Notes: generated by a model from the sequence alone, not told the origin. A stretch of 64,000 nucleotides of DNA from Chrysoperla carnea (GCF_905475395.1 NC_058339.1:18484001-18548000), one strand, 5' to 3'; positions 50,970-62,730 are shown, counted from the first letter of the stretch. Program-made: numbers and translations.

Positions 50970-53900
50970 TTAATTTTCTTCCATTAAAGCTGTTTGTACT
51001 TTCTTCTTTACAAATGCTTTTTTAATTTTTTTCCATACAGTTTTTTTCTGTGTTCTTTTATTCTTGACTTTATTTATTTTATCATCTTTTTGATGAGATT
51101 CAATATTATCTATATTTATATTTTCTTTATTGGTTATTGTATTACTTATTAAATCGGTATTTGTAATAATTCTATTGATATCACCTTCAACTATAGAATT
51201 ATCAGATTGTGGCTTAGCGATGTCTATCGTTGGCCTGTAAAATAATTAAAATCAATGTAATAATTATCTCTTTATAAGATTGGGAAAAGTTATTCATTTT
51301 TTTTAGCCTAATATTATATTTCTTATTAAATTAAAATATAAATACAAGGATGAAGATAGTTTTAAAAATTTTGGATTTCCAGCGTCATTGAAAATACTTA
51401 TAGGAAGCCGGTAGGTCGGTAGGTAAATTCGATGGTGGCCGATTGAATTGGTGTCATAAAATTCAGTGAAAAATCTCTCAGTAAAAAAGTCCCATAATTA
51501 TGCGAAAAATACAGAAATATTTAATTTGCCTAAAATTTTGATAAAAACACTAGGTTAGGTTAGAGTGGCTGTCCTGGGGTGAGACACATTTAGACCATAG
51601 GGTCCGTTGTGATACCGTGAATGGGTTGGCCCATCCCCGGCCACTACTCCATGAACCATTTAGAGCTGTTTAAGAATAGCAGGAGGGCTTTGACGTCGAC
51701 TGACTTTAGGTAGGAGAGGTCGTCAAATAGAGGCTAGTTCAAGTAAGTCCATCTCCTCATGACAAGAGCTGGGCAGTGACAGAGAAGATGAGACATTGTC
51801 TCCTCCTCGTCACCACTGTGACAGCTCTTGCAGTAGTCGTGATACACTTCCAGGCCTAAGCGTTCAGCATGCTTACCGCCCATCCAGTGCCGTGTGATAG
51901 CCGCAAAAACTTTGCGAACAGGCCTTTGGAAGTGATATGAGAACTTCGGAACGCCTGCGATTGTACTCAGACCATATCTGCGTTGTAGTACCACAAGTAC
52001 GTTCTTCCCTTCATCGATTGTCCTTTTGGCCTAAAAACACTAGCACGAATAAAATATAAAATAACCCATTTTCAAAACTCCCGGAAAACTTCCCAGGTAA
52101 AACTACCAGATGACTATACTATTAACTTTCATATTGTGATTTATTCAAGAAAATGCTGACTTTTAATATTATACCACAAATTTTCTTACGGATTTAATAT
52201 TTTATTTTTAAAACCCCAAAAATACTTGACTTGATCACCTACTTCTATTTATATTAGCTTTATTAATATCTTTTAAATGAATTAAGTTAATGAAAAAGGC
52301 TTATTGATTCATTTTGACAGAAATTATTAACATATTTGAACAAAAAATTCTAAAACTCTTGATGAATGCATACCTAGGCTGGTTTTTTTCAACAATTCGT
52401 TTGTCTGTAATTTCTGGAATGTTTACTTTTCGTGCAGGTACTTTAGTATTTTCTATTTGGGGTATGTCTGGATTAATTGAACGACATACTCGAATCAATT
52501 GAGCATTATAATACTCATCTATTGTTCGTGTTGCTTCTTTAGTAAAATCAATCATATAATAAAATTGTAAACGTTCTGGTACGTCACATTTTTCGTATCT
52601 CAACGGTATTAACTTATTTGTACCTCTTTCTGTAAAAAAAAAGAATTTTTTATTATAGAAATAGAAAACCGAAAAAGAAGGCCCTCTCTTCAACATGTAA
52701 TCTTTACAGTTCACTCTAGAAAACAGCATCATAGAATGTATTAAAGTAATTGAAATATTTAAAATTGGAATGACGACTAAGTTCTTTTTTATCACTTCAG
52801 GCGAAGAAGGGTATTATCGTTAGTCAAAAATAAATCATGAAATTTAAAAAAATTAAAATTTATGTAAAAATATACTTAAATATTCTGATTTCGAGTCATA
52901 AAGGCACATTTTTCTTTAAAAATATTAAAATTAAAAATCGTAATTTTTAAACTGTATATCACGTGACCTAAAACGCGGGTAAGCCTTAATTTAAGTATTT
53001 GGCAAGAAAGCGTGTGTATTTTTCCGAAATAAATTTTTGGTGGCTTTCTATTAGCAAAATCAACATTTTGAAGTACTTTTTCAAAAATAGTGGAATACCC
53101 TATCTCAATGTACAGACAGAAAGGTTAAGTTGGTTTTTGAAAATCTTTAGAAGTACGCAAAATAGGAAATTTTACAACTCCTAATTAAACAAAGAGTAAG
53201 ATACTTTAACAGTGACGTCATTGTTGAGTATCGCCATAGAGATTACATATAAAATTCGGTTTTGCAAGAAAGAGAAGATAGTCATTTACACAAGGGGTTA
53301 ATTAAAAAAAAAAATTAAATACCTATTCCAAGTGCTTGTGCATATTTTTCAATATATGTAAATAAGGCAGACTTTAAAAATGATTTCGTAATTAAAATAA
53401 CTAATTTTGAACAACGTTTTGAAATTAAGGTGGTAATAGCGTCATGTTGAAATTGTGAAATTAATAAATCTCGATCAATTGTACAACATCGTATATTTTT
53501 ACTTTCTAATCCTTTAACAAGTTTTTCTCCATCTTTTTCATCATTGTCATGGTACAAAACGAAGGCATCATAATTTTCTTTACTTATAGTTAAAGCAGAA
53601 GGATCATCTTCAATATACGGCTCATTGTTGAATAATTCGTTTCGAGAAATTGATTTTTTTTCTACATACAACCGAATATCTTCATCTAAAATTAAATATT
53701 ATATTACTATTTAAAATTAAATTGGTTTGCCACCTAATAGGGAATATTCATGAAATTTAAATTTGGTTCAAATATTTTTCTTCCGTAACTTTAACGACTG
53801 GACATTTCAACTAAACCATTATTTTAGTAATTAATATCTTTTTAATTACTTAAAGTAAAAATTCAGAGAGGGCATTTAAAAATTTCTAAAACGAAAATTC

Positions 53901-55002
53901 AAATTTTTATACGAACGTGACATCAAAGTACGGGCTTGTCAAATTTGTTGACATACTGTATGATATTAATTACTTACATTTTATATGGTATTTCATTAAA
54001 TTATACTATTCTACGGCTTTTTATTAGAAAACTTAATAATAACGAGTGTAAATTCTGTGTTGTAAATTCATTTTTTTAAAGTGTAAATTATACATTGAAC
54101 TGTCAAAAATTGGCAGATCACGTACTTATACGTCAAAAACAAAGAGCGCCAAAAAACTGCTTTTAAATAGCTCAAAATTATAATGTATTTTAAATATTTT
54201 TTTACACTTAAATACATCATTTTTAAGCAGTGTTTATATTTTTTACTTTGTTATAACGGTGTAAACAACGAATTAAAAATATAAAAAAAAATACATGAAT
54301 ATTCCCTATTATGGGTGTTTATTTCGTTTGATGAATGCATTGCATACAATAAATCTAAAAATAATATTTGTTTTAGTACACATACCTATAAATTCTAGAA
54401 TGTCATCGATAATATCCCAACGATCAAGCTGTTTTAAATAATTGAGTAAAGATTCTACATTGTACGTCTCAGCTAATTCTTTAGAAAATTGCCATATTTC
54501 TAAAACCTTCTCAGCAGGATAAGGATTTACAGGTGATATAGATCCAATATCTCCTCCTATATAGTGTAATAAACCTCGCCAATCTCTGAAAAATAATATG
54601 ATTATTCTTTAATCTTTTCAGGATAACAAACGCGTATTTATTAATATCAATAGACTAATGAGATCATAAAATTGGTTTTCCTAAATCCGATACTTTCCAA
54701 AACTTTTAAGCATAGCAAATAAATATTTTCTGAACATATGAAAATTGAACGATTTATTCGTTATGAAACCAACCAAATAATGTTATTTTGAAAGGATATT
54801 TTAGAAATATTATGAAACCTCTATATTAATATAACAACAGTAGGGAAAAGCAAAATATAAATCAAATATTAAATCATACTTACTTTTGCACTCCTTCATC
54901 ATTTAGAGTCGCTCTTGGTATGTTTAATGCTTCTACCAATATTTTTTTGGATTTATTCAAAGCATTAATTGATGTATTGGAATAATCCAAATTAGATTCC
55001 AT
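50970..55002 (-). CDS. Myd88: MyD88, Toll-pathway adaptor with death and TIR domains
   Basis: Exons on the minus strand are 55002-54884, 54585-54386, 53685-53323, 52629-52374 and 51234-50970. They join in frame to 400 aa. MyD88 links activated Toll receptors to the kinase Pelle in innate immune signalling, in the cytoplasm at the membrane. Residues about 20-105 form a death domain (DWRGLLHYIGGDIGSI, LLNYLKQLDRWDIIDDI). Residues about 145-285 form a TIR domain (YDAFVLYHDND, TIDRDLL, CSKLVILITKSFLKS, NKLIPLRYEK, LQFYYMIDF). The stretch after DRDLL lacks the Pro-Gly usually seen in the BB loop. The last 90 residues are unique and end in a lysine-rich stretch (KKTVWKKIKKAFVKKK). The death-then-TIR order rules out a Toll receptor or SARM. 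A retrotransposon fragment sits in the last intron. Confidence 0.94.
51554..52031 (-). mobile_element. 5'-truncated non-LTR retrotransposon (Jockey/R1-type ORF2 3' end)
   Basis: The 478-bp insert sits in the last MyD88 intron, in the same orientation as the gene. It is flanked by a 12-bp direct repeat, taaaaacactag (51542-51553 and 52032-52043). Its reading frame (51994-51734) contains ITRHWMGGKHAERLGL and YCKSC...HLLCHCPAL, typical of the region after the RNase H domain of such elements. The 3' end reads ctctaacctaac, a short TTAGG-type tail. It is a dead fragment. Confidence 0.85.
53115..53290 (+). repeat. Dispersed repeat, copy 2 (other copy 4430-4600)
   Basis: It carries agttggtttttgaaaatctt, a gtgacgtca motif and tatcgccatagagattacat, in the same order as the copy downstream of the dynein gene. 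It lies in the MyD88 intron between exons 53685-53323 and 52629-52374. Confidence 0.6.
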
Positions 55003-55721
55003 GTTTTGAAAAACTAACCAAACACAATAATGAATTCCGATTTTAATTAAAACAAAACACTTCTAACAAAAACAAAATCCAGTTGAAACAAAAATAAATA
55101 AATAAATCTTCGTTATCAACAAAACAACATCCAAAACGTTGACCTTCAATTGTTCATTTTTAATCAGTCAGTTTTGTTACCGAACTTATTATTAAGGTAC
55201 ACCCAATTATTTTACTTCAACTTTCCTGGTGTAACTTCGATCGAAAAGTTATTGTTTTGTATTAACCAGATTGGTCATTGGGTATTCCACGAATTTAACA
55301 GATAGCCTTTGACATCACGGTGGTCACTAGTTTGACAAATACCAGGATGACGTATTTATTCAGGTTTGTTTATAATTCTACGTTTTTAAACTGCGTTCAA
55401 TTTCCCATTAAAGCCCAATAAAGGAAATGAGCAACTGCTTAGAGTTTTTATTGGTTATCAAGACCAATAATCATTTTAACTGAATGTATTTAAATTTTCA
55501 ATGAAAATTTTCGATAGTATTAATTTTTCTTTGATGTCATGATGAAAAAAAAATCGTCCCAAATGCAGGCGAGAACAAACCTAATGTAAAATAAACAAAC
55601 ACAGAAATATAGAGTGTCACTATATTTTAGTGTATATTGATATGAATATTGACCATAACATAACCTTGTTTTACAGATTGACAGATATGTTTCTAACCTA
55701 AAAATAATCATTTAGTTTAAA
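55003..55721. promoter_or_regulatory. Shared 5' region of MyD88 and Elp2 (head-to-head)
   Basis: Only 719 bp separate the two start codons, which point away from each other. The region should contain both 5' UTRs and both core promoters. I see no obvious TATA box or NF-kappa-B-like GGGRNNYYCC site that can be assigned with confidence. Confidence 0.5.
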
Positions 55722-58700
55722 ATGTCAGATACACGTGTAAAAACAATTTATACGTCTTGTGGCTCTAATAAAACTCCAAATGTTCTGGATTGGGGAACAA
55801 ATAATTTAATTTGTTATGGTGCTGCAAATGCAATTTGTATATGGGATCCAAAAGTAATACAATTTTATTATTTATTAATAAAGGCCTAACATGTGATTAG
55901 TGCTTGTTATTTACTTTACTCCCGTTTGTCACAACAAAACTTAATTCTTTCAAAAAAAATTAGATTTGAATACATGCTTTGTAAAGTTCGTCAGGTACAA
56001 TAGGTCAAATAGGTCACCTCGGTTTACAGTCGCTTTACATCGGTTTACAGTCTAACCGGCTTGACGCATTTCAATTGATTATTATGTTTACAAAATTTCA
56101 ATCTCAACAAAAATTTAAAGAAACTTTATCGCAATATTTAGAGACAAATTAACTGAAATTTGTTTGAGTATACCGAAAGTTCTTTCTTAATATTTATTTG
56201 CGACTTTGAACGACGAAATGATTAAAATAAATATTTATGTCAGTTTTATTTACATATTTTAGGCTACACAAGTTATTTGTACTCTATGCAAACATACAGA
56301 TCGTGTGAATAGTGTATGCTGGATTCGAAAATGTGAAGAAGATAATGGACCTCTAGATATACTATCGGGATCAACAGATAAAACAGCCATTTTGTGGAGA
56401 AATATTGATGGAAAATATATACCACACGTTTTGGCAGGCCACGAGAATGGTGTGACAGTGGTTCATGGAATATATGTCAATGATGTATTGTATTTGGTGA
56501 CAGCATCGATTGATTCAACTGTAAAAGTTTGGATAGAATTAGATGGTAATTATTATTGCAGAATTGAATTGAACGATTATATATTGGTTTAGTAATAGTC
56601 CCGGAGCTGACCGTAAGAACGCGAGCCGATCAGCGGTACGCATAAAATATATTTTCCCTACTACTACTAACCATAGTCAATAGGATGGGGCTTTAGTGCC
56701 TCAACGCAGTGGGCACATATAACATGGGTGCTTTCTTGAAAGTAAAATTTTTGTTGACGAACTGTACCAACTTTGTCCTGCTTGGTAATTACTTTAAAAT
56801 CTTCTATTCATTGAATAGAACAAAATAATATTTAAGTGCCTCGACGCAACCGGTGATAACACGGTGGCACGGATTTTTCAATGAATTTTCCCGTGTGCAC
56901 GAACTATACCCATTCCGATCCGCTTAAAACTTTAACCAAATGAAAATTTAAACAATTTTATATACAAAAAAAAATAAGTGCCTCATTAGTTGCGGTTCTA
57001 TATGCCTGGCAGGACGCCTAACATTTCGCGAGCTCCTATGCTACTATGTAGATAACTCTTCCGTCCGTCCGTCCGTCTGTGGTCACGATTACTCAAAAAC
57101 GAAAAGAGATATCAAGCTGAAATTTTTACAGCGTGCTTAGGACGTAAAAAGTGAGGTCAAGTTCGTAAATGAGCAACATGGGTCAATTGGGTCATGGGTC
57201 CGTAGTACCCATCTTGTAAACCGTTAGAGATAGAATGAAAGTTTAAATGTAAAAAATGTTCCTTACAAAAAAATAAACAACTTTTGTTTGAAACATTTTT
57301 TTGTAAACATCACTGTTTACCCACGAGGGCGTTAATTAGGTACAAATTTTATAGTATGTATGTATTAATATAGGAATATCAAAGTGAATATCTTTTGTTA
57401 TTTACATGACGTCAAAAAAAAACAAACGATTGCGCATCAACACTTGCGCATTATATGAGAATATCAGTTAAATATGTCAGATATGTATGTATGTATGTGA
57501 AATGTGACAGAGTTATCAACACTGCCTATACATGGTATTTCAACAATTAACTCAGTCAATTGTTTGTTTTCACTTGTTTAGAGTGCTTTTAATATTTTGC
57601 TCAATTAAAAGCCTTATAAAACGATAAAAATGAAAAATCAGTGCTTTTTATGCCGTTGTGGTGAAAATTTGGTACCTTTTGATCAAACTCATTTCGAAAA
57701 GGCCAGACGAATGGCAATGTATCGAAAATATAAAAACCATAAATACGGAGACATTGATTTTCCTACAACAATGGAAAACGCTATGTATCATCCTGAGTGT
57801 TATGGAAAATTCGTGGTATTGAAAGCAAAATATAAAGAAGAATTTAACATGATGTTACAACGTGAAGGTGTAAGTATGATTTTGAAAATATATGAACTTA
57901 TTAATTATGATATTATTATTTTCGATAATTACTGGTTCATATTTTACACTGATTGAAGTGTCATAATTAAATAATTCTGAAACTAACTACTTCTTTCATT
58001 ATTATACCTAAGATATTCGATAATTTTTTAGCTTCCCGATAATGCTGCTGCTGGTAACCTTGAACAACCAGAAAATAGTGGAGCCAGAGGCGTATTAGGC
58101 CATAAGCAAAGGGCCTCCACCAGTAGTTCTCATAATGCATATCTGACATATTTAACTGATATTCTCATATAATGCGCAAGTGTTGATGCACAATCGTTTG
58201 TTTTTTTTTGACGTCATGTAAATAACAAAAGATATTCACTTTGATATTCCTATATTAATACATACATACTATAAAATTTGTACCTAATTAACGCCCTCGT
58301 GGGTAAACAGTGATGTTTACAAAAAAAATGTTTCAAACAAAAGTTGATTATTTTTTTGTAAGGAACATTTTTTACATTTAAACTTTCATTCTATCTCTAA
58401 CGGTTTACAAGATGGGTACTACGGACCCATGACCCAATTGACCCATGTTGCTCATTTACGAACTTGACCTCACTTTTTACGTCCTAAGCACGCTGTAAAA
58501 ATTTCAGCTTGATATCTCTTTTCGTTTTTGAGTAATCGTGACCACAGACGGACGGACGGACGGAAGAGTTATCTACATAGTAGCACAGGAGCTCGCGAAA
58601 TGTTAGGCGTCCTGCCAGGCATATAGAACCGCAACTAATGAGGCACTTATTTTTTTTTGTATATAAAATTGTTTAAATTTTCATTTGGTTAAAGTTTTAA

Positions 58701-61700
58701 GCGGATCGGAATGGGTATAGTTCGTGCACACGGGAAAATTCATTGAAAAATCCGTGCCACCGTGTTATCACCGGTTGCGTCGAGGCACTTAAATATTATT
58801 TTGTTCTATTCAATGAATAGAAGATTTTAAAGTAATTACCAAGCAGGACAAAGTTGGTACAGTTCGTCAACAAAAATTTTACTTTCAAGAAAGCACCCAT
58901 GTTATATGTGCCCACTGCGTTGAGGCACTAAAGCCCCATCCTATTGACTATGGTTAGTAGTAGTAGGGAAAATATATTTTATGCGTACCGCTGATCGGCT
59001 CGCGTTCTTACGGTCAGCTCCGGGACTATAAGAGGTTTGGATACTGAAACACAACCACCCTTGAAGCCATTACGCATCAATAAGTCTGTATCCTTTCTTC
59101 AAGTGATATCGATTTTCGAGCAAAACCAATTTAGGATTTTAATTCTTGGAAAAAATAGAGCGTAATAGGTGGCGTTTAGAGAAAATTTTTCTCTCTACAG
59201 CCATACGAGCCTACTTTATCTGTCTTTATTTGTCTCTCTGCACTCTGCAGCTATACGCGCCTACCTTATCTGTCTTTATTTGTCTCCCTCCTGCTATACG
59301 CGCCTACTTTATCTGTCTCTTTCTTTACTGTGATCAGTTTGGGCGGCGACTTTGTGATCTCTATGGCTTGAAATGACATATTTATTTTCTATATTCTTTT
59401 TCAATGCCGAAACAGTATCGAATATCGATAAATAGATATGTATAAAAAAATACACGGCTATGTTACATAATTTGTTGATTAACTGAGAATTTTTAAAATT
59501 AAAATCCAATACGATTGGGTTATTTGTAAGAAATTTAATGACTAATTATGATTTTTTAGGAACATTTTCCTGTATACAAACCATTAACTTTCCATCTGGT
59601 ATCTGTATATCTCTGCGAGCACACAAAATAAGTATCAATAATGTCGATGTACCTTTATTGGCTTGTTCTGCATCAAATTCTAAAATTTTGCTTTATAGTG
59701 GACAGTTAAATAACGAAAATCGTTATGAATTTAAAATAATCGAAACTTTAGTTGGTCATGAAGGTTGGATTAATGGAATGGATTTTTCAACTGATGGTAA
59801 TATCAATTTTTAATGTAAAACATGAATCAGAACTCTGATCCTGACGTCACTTCAATAATTGTTTTGATTGCTTCAAATAACTTTTCTAGCCTACCTTGAT
59901 AAGTTTTCACGTTTCCTTCAAAATATAATAATTTGAAAAGTTTTTTTCTCAAATCTGAACGATAAAAAACCTATAAAAGTATTGGGCTAGGCACTTTAAT
60001 TTGCATGAATGAAAACATTAACATCATAATTAGCGTGAGCGTCTCAGGTTTTGATTCCTGGTCAATGTTTCTGGTTAAATATTCGTCTGTTAATTTTTTA
60101 GTTATCATAGAGAAAGCATTTATATATTTTTTATTTCAATAGATAACGGTGATATTCTGTTAGCTAGTTGTTCAAAAGATTCGTACATTCGAGTTTGGAA
60201 ATTGAAAAAAGTTGATGTATCAGCCGATACTGTTGAAAACGAGAAAGGAACAATTCAAATTGATAAAAAGTTAATAACTATTTCATTAAATGAGAAAGCA
60301 CATACATTTACTGTTTCTTTGGAATCCGTATTAGCTGGACATGAAGGTTGGATTTATGGTATACATTGGCATCCACGAATTAATGGTAAACAACCAATGA
60401 AATTACTTTCTTCGTCAATGGATAGAACCATTATATTATGGAGTCAAGATCCAAATTCTGAATTGTGGATAGATACGGTTCGAGTGGGTGAAGTTGGTGG
60501 AAATACTTTAGGATTTTATGGCGGTAAATTTTCACCAAATGGAAATCAAATTCTAGGATATGGATATCAAGGATCATTTCATTTATGGTCTTTTAATGAT
60601 GTAAGTTAAAATATCAGACTATCAGAAAAATAGAAATATATTTGTGAAAACGAAATTAGTTAATTAATCATATTTAATTGATATGCCTTTATTAGGTTGA
60701 ATCTACCTGGAATCCGGATGTTATTGTCGGTGGACATTTCAATGAAGTTGTGGATATTGCTTGGGAACCTCAAGGTCAATTTCTATTGTCTGTCAGTACA
60801 GATCAAACGACAAGACTTCATGGTTTATGGATTCCAAACGATGATGAACGTTGGCAATTTACAGTAAGTTTAGTAGTTTACCTTGCCAAAGCGATTGAAT
60901 TTTGTAATATTAATTGAAAAAATTGTATTTTAGAGTTGCTGGCATGAAATTGCACGACCACAAGTTCATGGATATGATATGTCGTGCATTGCAGTTCTTT
61001 CAAGATATCAATTTGCTTCAGGAGCTGAAGAAAAAATAATTCGAGCATTTAAAGCACCTACAACTTTCGTAAAAAATTTCCATAATATTTGTAAAATCAA
61101 AGATGATATTGAAGGAAATGAAATTAAAGGTAATGAATGAACAATTATGTTTATACCCTGCACTCATGTAGTACATCAGGAGTTAGTTAAATTTTGTAAC
61201 TCTTAAAAATGCTGATAGAGATATTTCCGAGATATTTAGGTGTATAGATTAAAATGGCCACTCTCTATAACACATTTATCAGTCTTAATAATATTAATAA
61301 TATATAAGTTTTACTTTATTCATAATAAAAATAATATATAAATTAAAATTACGTTGCTTTTTGTAAAAAAAAGGTAATGTTGATGAATTTAAACAACAGC
61401 TGATCATTGCATTTGACAGTTAAATTTTATTCAAGTCAGTTTTAAAAAATGTTTTTATGAATTATTATTAATACGTATTAAATTTGATCAATTTTTTTGT
61501 ATCATTAGTTGTAAAAAACAATTAAAAATGATAACTGATTTGACTAGACTATTTTCCGACTCGATACTGCTATACTACCTTAATATGCATGCTTATGGAT
61601 ATTAAGGTAGTATAGCAATATAAATAGTTCCAACATGAATATTCAAGTATATGCAGTATATTTAAATATATAATTGATTTGTTGTTATCTTCTCTTCTTT

Positions 61701-62669
61701 TTAATTGTGATTTGCTCTTGAAAATATGTTTTAGATTCAATATTACCAAAAGGAGCATCTGTTCCATCATTGGGCTTATCAAATAAAGCTGTTTATGAAT
61801 CTGATCAAAAAGAAAATATAGAATCTAATTCAAAGGAAGCATATCCTGATACATCTTTCTTTAATGAAATAGAATTAATAGAACCACCTACAGAAGAAAA
61901 TCTAATACAGAATACATTGTGGCCAGAAGTACAAAAATTATATGGCCATGGATTTGAATTGTATTCAATGGCTTCCACTTCTGATGGTCAAATTTTAGCG
62001 TCTGCATCCAAAGCAACAAAATTAGAACATGCTGCTATATTAATATGGGATACAACTGAATGGAAATTAGTGCAAAAACTTCTTTCTCATAATTTAACTG
62101 TAACACAATTATCATTTTCACCAGACAACAATCGATTGTTATCCGTATCACGAGATCGAAGATGGTCGATATTTCAAAAGATAGAAGGAACTAAAAATCA
62201 ATTTCAATTAATTGCTTGTACAGATAAAAAAAGTGCTATTCATTCTCGTATCATTTGGTGTTGTTCCTGGTCATTTGACTCAAAATATTTCGGTACGGGA
62301 TCTCGAGATGGAAAAGCTGTAATTTGGGAGGCTGATAAAGTAGTTGCTATGAAGGAGGTAAATGGAAGTATCCTAGAACAAAAGAATCAATCTATTACTG
62401 CGTTATCCATTGCACCTAAATGTATTAATGGAAATTACTTGGTGGCAGTTGGTTTTGAAATTGGTATTATTGTTCTATACAAATGGTCTTTGGAGAATGG
62501 TTGGACGCATTGGAAAGTTTTGGAACAAGAAAATGCACATCATAAAACTGTCAAAAGATTAACATTTCGTCCGTTATCAGCTTCAAATAATGAAAACATT
62601 TTATATTTAGCTAGTTGTGGATCTGATCATATGGTCCGAATATTTGAAATAAATGTTTCAGAATTATAA
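55722..62669 (+). CDS. Elp2: Elp2, WD40 subunit of the Elongator complex
   Basis: Exons are 55722-55853, 56263-56545, 59560-59796, 60143-60600, 60696-60863, 60934-61129 and 61735-62669. All join in frame to 802 aa, close to human ELP2 (826 as recalled). Elp2 is a scaffold of the Elp1-Elp2-Elp3 core, which modifies wobble uridines in tRNAs. The sequence is a double WD40 propeller with repeats such as [48 protein letters not shown] and [13 protein letters not shown]. Family signatures are [47 protein letters not shown] and [17 protein letters not shown]. The start is the first ATG, giving the expected N-terminus ([15 protein letters not shown]). Intron 2 (3.0 kb) is inflated by a foldback transposon. 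Without it the intron would be about 0.6 kb. Confidence 0.97.
56596..57485 (+). repeat. Left arm of the foldback element
   Basis: Subterminal motifs occur at about 56695 (agtgcctcaacgca), 56834 (aagtgcctcgacgca) and 56976 (aagtgcctcattag). The inner half, from the ccgtccgtccgtccgtctgt tract at 57061 onwards, is homologous to the repeat copies at 23670 and 62895. Its core reads gggtccgtagtaccc. Confidence 0.93.
57630..58172 (+). CDS. Two-exon passenger frame in the foldback element, CxxC..HxxC protein
   Basis: Exon 57630-57869 ends at a strong GTAAGT donor. Exon 58032-58172 follows a TTTTTTAG acceptor. The join is in frame and gives 126 aa, with the stop inside the right arm. Residues Cys5, Cys8, Cys10 and then His54 and Cys57 ([21 protein letters not shown]) look like a metal-binding N-terminal module. 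Similar openings occur, as I recall, in large uncharacterised arthropod proteins often linked with transposons. The downstream half is Ser/Asn-rich. I read it as a captured gene fragment or a remnant passenger gene. Expression is unknown, and its function is unrecognised. Confidence 0.55.
58138..59028 (-). repeat. Right arm of the foldback element
   Basis: It is the inverted copy of 56596-57485, differing at only a few positions I could see (for example gcgcatcaacac against gtgcatcaacac, and one base in the aaataaacaactttt region). The low divergence implies recent insertion or gene conversion between arms. Confidence 0.93.
59195..59335 (+). repeat. Minisatellite, three units of about 45 bp, in Elp2 intron 2
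   Basis: Units begin at about 59201, 59249 and 59292 with (c/g)(c/t)(c/a)tacg(a/c)gcctac, followed by tttatctgtct. They lie just right of the foldback element, in unusually C/T-rich DNA. The unit sequence does not occur in the foldback arms. Confidence 0.75.
61568..61617. repeat. Perfect 19-bp hairpin in Elp2 intron 6
   Basis: tgctatactaccttaatat (61568-61586) pairs exactly with atattaaggtagtatagca (61599-61617) across a 12-base loop, gcatgcttatgg. It lies about 120 bp before the last Elp2 exon. Confidence 0.8.
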
Positions 62670-62730
62670 AAAAAAATTGTAAATTTATTTTAAAAATCAT
62701 TTTGTAAAACTATTAAAGATTAAAACAAAA

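Larger units (their letters stand above)
56596..59028. mobile_element. Foldback DNA transposon with 890-bp inverted arms in Elp2 intron 2
   Basis: The left arm 56596-57485 and the right arm 58138-59028 are almost exact inverted copies. The ends read tagtcccggagctgacc and its complement. They are flanked by TAA on each side (56593-56595 and 59029-59031), compatible with a 3-bp target duplication of the PIF/Harbinger kind, although 2-bp readings are also possible. Each arm has three motifs of type aagtgcctc spaced about 140 bp apart, then the core of the dispersed family found elsewhere in the window. The 652-bp centre holds a two-exon reading frame. No transposase was seen, so the element is non-autonomous. 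Confidence 0.93.

Noticed and set aside
52314-52502. 62-codon plus-strand frame over MyD88 exon 4
   Set aside because: It is antisense to a well-supported MyD88 exon whose protein continues the TIR domain.
59146-59376. 76-codon frame with repeated YFICL-type peptides
   Set aside because: It is the translation of the three-unit minisatellite in Elp2 intron 2.
61599-61617. Resemblance of ttaaggtagtatagca to let-7 microRNA
   Set aside because: The seed GAGGTAG is not present, the middle bases differ, and the hairpin is a perfect short palindrome without a typical pre-miRNA shape.
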